A stretch of 64,000 nucleotides of DNA from Euborellia annulipes (Eukaryota > Arthropoda > Insecta > Dermaptera > Anisolabididae), in the NCBI GenBank assembly GCA_023213315.1, contig JAKCPI010014212.1, forward strand, positions 281,606 through 345,605, read 5' to 3'. The position numbers were made by a program, and so were the translations under genes. Of the stretch, positions 61,576 to 64,000 are shown one piece after another. A model generated the notes under the pieces. The model did not search any database. It was not told where the DNA came from and worked only from the letters and a program-made list of their open reading frames with translations. Every line of letters starts with the position of its first letter. Position 1 is the stretch's first letter.

Positions 61576-62174
61576 CCGAGTTCTACCTCAATCTTCTTAG
61601 CAGCCGCAACAGACATAACAACTTTATCAAACGCGATCAAGCCAACAGGATCGATCCCAGCAGCATCAACCACATCAACGTGTGGAAGGTTACGAGCAGC
61701 TAAATATAGATTTTCATCTACAGCTTCAGTAACGATTAATGCGCGAGTAGCGTTCAAGCCGTTTAGTTTTGCAAGCAATTCTTTAGTTTTTGGAGCTTCA
61801 ACTGCAAACTCTTCAACCAATACAAGACGATCTTGGCGAACAAGTTCAGCTAAGATACATTGCATTGCACCGCGGTACATTTTACGGTTTACTTTTTGAG
61901 ACCAATCTTGTGGACGAGCAGCAAAAGTTTTACCACCACCAACCCAGATTGGGCTACGAATAGAACCAGCACGAGCGCGGCCAGTACCTTTTTGACGGAA
62001 TGGTTTTTTACCACCGCCAGAAACGTCTGCACGTGACTTCTGAGCTTTAGAGCCTTGACGACCACCAGCTAAATAAGCTGTAACAACTTGGTGTACAAGA
62101 GCTTCATTAAATTCACGTCCGAAAGCAACTTCAGACAATTCAACAGCAGAGCCGGAAACAGTTTTTAAATTCAC
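61572..62174 (-). CDS. rplD: 50S ribosomal protein L4
   Basis: 200 residues with the conserved extended loop [20 protein letters not shown] and [20 protein letters not shown] reaching into the exit tunnel. In E. coli L4 also represses its own operon through the S10 leader. Intact. Confidence 0.97.
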   Translation of the reverse strand: MNLKTVSGSAVELSEVAFGREFNEALVHQVVTAYLAGGRQGSKAQKSRADVSGGGKKPFRQKGTGRARAGSIRSPIWVGGGKTFAARPQDWSQKVNRKMYRGAMQCILAELVRQDRLVLVEEFAVEAPKTKELLAKLNGLNATRALIVTEAVDENLYLAARNLPHVDVVDAAGIDPVGLIAFDKVVMSVAAAKKIEVELG

Positions 62175-62185
62175 GGTATTTCCCC

Positions 62186-62824
62186 TCAGGCCTTGATCGT
62201 AGGACGAACGATAACGTCGCCACCAGTAGCACCAGGAATCGCACCTTTAACAACAAGAACTGAACGTTCTGCGTCAATAGATACAATTTCAAGACCTTGT
62301 ACTGTTACGCGATCATCACCTAAGTGACCAGGCATTTTTTTGCCTTTGAACACGCGACCAGGAGTCTGGTTTTGACCTGTAGAACCAATTACACGGTGAG
62401 ATACTGAGTTACCATGTGTAGCATCTTGCGTACGGAAGTTCCAACGCTTAACACCACCCTGGAAGCCTTTACCTTTTGATTGACCAGTAACGTCAACAAC
62501 TTGACCTACTGCGAACAAATCAACACCGATAGTGCCACCAACTTCACGACCTTCAAGATCAGCTTCTGCAACGCGGAATTCTTTAACTAAACGACCAGCA
62601 GCAACACCAGCTTTCGCAAAGTGACCTTTCTGAGCGTTAGTTACGCGAGATTCGCGACGTTCACCAGTAGTGATTTGAATCGCTTGATAACCATCAGTTT
62701 CAAGCGTTTTGATTTGCGTAATGCGGTTAGGATCGACCTCAATCACTGTTACAGGCACAGAAACACCAGCATCTGTAAAGATACGTGTCATACCGCACTT
62801 GCGACCGACTAAACCAATAGCCAT
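62186..62824 (-). CDS. rplC: 50S ribosomal protein L3
   Basis: 212 residues from the ATG at 62824, [20 protein letters not shown]. The signature [20 protein letters not shown] and [20 protein letters not shown] contains the Gln that PrmB methylates in E. coli. An in-frame start six bases up is open but not needed. Intact. Confidence 0.97.
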   Translation of the reverse strand: MAIGLVGRKCGMTRIFTDAGVSVPVTVIEVDPNRITQIKTLETDGYQAIQITTGERRESRVTNAQKGHFAKAGVAAGRLVKEFRVAEADLEGREVGGTIGVDLFAVGQVVDVTGQSKGKGFQGGVKRWNFRTQDATHGNSVSHRVIGSTGQNQTPGRVFKGKKMPGHLGDDRVTVQGLEIVSIDAERSVLVVKGAIPGATGGDVIVRPTIKA

Positions 62825-62884
62825 GTGCATAAACCTCTAAAAAGCGGCCTAATTAACTTATAGAGCGTTAATTAACCGAAAGCC

Positions 62885-63196
62885 TTAACCCAATGCGATC
62901 TGAACATCAACACCAGCTGCAAGATCCAACTTCATCAACGCATCTACAGTTTTATCTGTAGGTTGAACGATGTCGATCAAACGTTTGTATGTGCGGATTT
63001 CATATTGGTCACGCGCATCTTTGTTCACGTGTGGTGATGTTAAAACGTTAAAGCGTTCGATGCGAGTAGGCATCGGAATTGGACCACACACTTGTGCGCC
63101 AGTACGTTTTGCTGTTTCTACGATCTCTTGAGAAGATTGATCAATTAGACGATGATCAAAAGACTTAAGACGGATACGAATTCTCTGGTTAGACAT
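62885..63196 (-). CDS. rpsJ: 30S ribosomal protein S10
   Basis: 103 residues from the ATG at 63196, [20 protein letters not shown] to the C-terminal [15 protein letters not shown]. The frame is open upstream to 63232, but S10 length fixes the start. First gene of the S10 operon; S10 is also NusE, a transcription antitermination factor. Intact. Confidence 0.97.
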   Translation of the reverse strand: MSNQRIRIRLKSFDHRLIDQSSQEIVETAKRTGAQVCGPIPMPTRIERFNVLTSPHVNKDARDQYEIRTYKRLIDIVQPTDKTVDALMKLDLAAGVDVQIALG

Positions 63197-63364
63197 ACCA
63201 GTTAACTCCAAGCCAAACATATAAAGAATCACCCTTGACGCATCTCACCCCACTAAATAAGGTAAGTGTCAAAGGCAGTGAAAATCACTAAGGTCGTGAT
63301 CGATGCCACGACTGTAACGAATCTGAATGACTTTCTTCGCCATTCACCCCACCATATCGGAGGG
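63197..63364 (-). promoter_or_regulatory. S10 operon leader with hairpins
   Basis: About 165 untranslated bases. GTCGTG and CACGAC pair around an 8-base loop (63293-63312), AGTGATTTTCACT forms a small hairpin (about 63277-63289), and GTGGGGTGA occurs twice, near each end. E. coli has an L4-responsive attenuator here; whether this leader binds L4 is unknown. Confidence 0.5.
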
Positions 63365-63370
63365 TCGCTC

Positions 63371-63399
63371 ATTATAACGATTGTTTAACACTTAAGCAA
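63371..63399 (-). promoter_or_regulatory. S10 operon promoter
   Basis: On the minus strand TTGCTT, a 17-base spacer, TATAAT. The -10 is perfect. The start would be about 170 bases before rpsJ. Confidence 0.75.
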
Positions 63400-63471
63400 A
63401 CTTATTTGGACATTTTTACCTTTTTTTGAGTAATTAATTATAAATAAAGCGCTTATTATTTAAACACCAGC

Positions 63472-64000
63472 TTAAACCCTTAAAACGTAGTCAATCGCAT
63501 GATTGAGCAACTGATTCCCAATCACATAATCCGTTTGTTGCGATTTTTTTAGCTTCAATAATGATTGACTGTGTACTCCACTAAACACCATATCTTCTTC
63601 TTCATGCTCAATGAAGATTTTTAGGTATGCGGGGTGATTTCTGGATGAAACTGAAACCCCAATACATTTTTGCCAATTTGATAAAGTTGGTTGGGACATG
63701 CTGGATTCTCCGCCAAACGAATTGCACCTTTAGGAATATCAAAGGTCTCACTATGCCATTGCATGACATTGACCCGTTCAGGCAATTGGAAATAATCTTC
63801 TGGCACATGGTTGCTTTTATTGACCAAGGTCCAGCCAATCTCTTGCACAGTATTACGCCGAACATTGGCACCTAGAGCATTGGCTATCAACTGCCCACCC
63901 AAACACAACCCGATTGCGGGCTTTTCCGATGCCAAATAACGGCGAATCCATCGTTTTTCGACCTTTAACCAAGGATAGTTGGCTTCATCATTTACACTCA
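63472..64000 (-). CDS. Class I glutamine amidotransferase, 5' part beyond the right edge (frameshifted)
   Basis: Glutaminase-type domain that releases ammonia from glutamine, or a related gamma-glutamyl hydrolase. The nucleophile elbow is AIGLCLGGQLIANALGA and the catalytic His is in GFQFHPEITPH, a GuaA-like arrangement. The C-terminal tail (KIFIEHEEEDMVFSGVHSQS) is in another frame after about 63625. There is no attached synthetase domain, so it is a stand-alone member with unknown substrate. The N-terminus lies outside the window. Confidence 0.78.

Overview
The window looks like chromosome of an Acinetobacter species. This rests on low G+C with A/T-biased third codon positions, an rrn operon of the 16S-tRNA-Ile-tRNA-Ala-23S-5S type, an AlmA-type long-chain alkane monooxygenase, the pairing sdhE-ygfX, prlC-yheV and miaB-phoH-ybeY neighbourhoods, and the gene order of the ribosomal S10-spc-alpha block. 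The genus is an inference from protein recognition without a database search. No phage, plasmid, IS element or CRISPR array was seen.

Layout. 1-5400: catabolic and housekeeping accessory genes (AtuA-family protein with a divergent TetR regulator and a palindromic operator between them, RimJ-like acetyltransferase, acyl-CoA dehydrogenase, DUF4256, GFA-type and DUF2007 proteins). 5460-11300: a complete rRNA operon on the minus strand with two promoters and a terminator. 11345-19900: DUF6670-like protein, pssA and rlmJ, then a 2OG-Fe(II) oxygenase, mdh, a degenerate RNase T2-like secreted protein and a soluble lytic transglycosylase. 20100-31350: miaB, phoH, a structured inverted-repeat element, ybeY, a TonB-like protein, DUF3108, xpt, wrbA, a YihY-family membrane protein, fumarylacetoacetate hydrolase family, YcxB-like and nitroreductase-family genes. 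31420-35300: a tRNA-Arg/tRNA-Ser cluster in which one tRNA-Arg plus its terminator is duplicated on either side of a 3.4-kb AT-rich segment holding a 690-residue repeat protein and a HAD hydrolase. 35500-49450: rnr, prlC, yheV, a TRAP-type permease, a rhombosortase-like protease, a lipoprotein, two tandem tiny membrane proteins, sdhE-ygfX, a second acyl-CoA dehydrogenase and almA. 49600-63400: the S10, spc and alpha ribosomal operons in one minus-strand run from rpsJ to rplQ, with a strong promoter before rpsJ and candidate RNA structures at the operon junctions. The right edge cuts a class I glutamine amidotransferase.

Data quality. About thirty genes carry single-base frameshifts, most at homopolymer runs, including essential single-copy genes (secY, rplB, rplP, rplR, rpsS). 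The simplest reading is consensus error of the assembly, so I annotate these genes over their whole extent and name the break.

The items I judge most worth following up are the tandem 33- and 51-residue membrane proteins at 45349-45677 with their own terminator, the tRNA-bounded segment with the repeat protein, the RNase T2 homologue without its catalytic residues, the nested inverted-repeat element that supplies the ybeY ribosome binding site, and the hairpins at the S10/spc and spc/alpha junctions.
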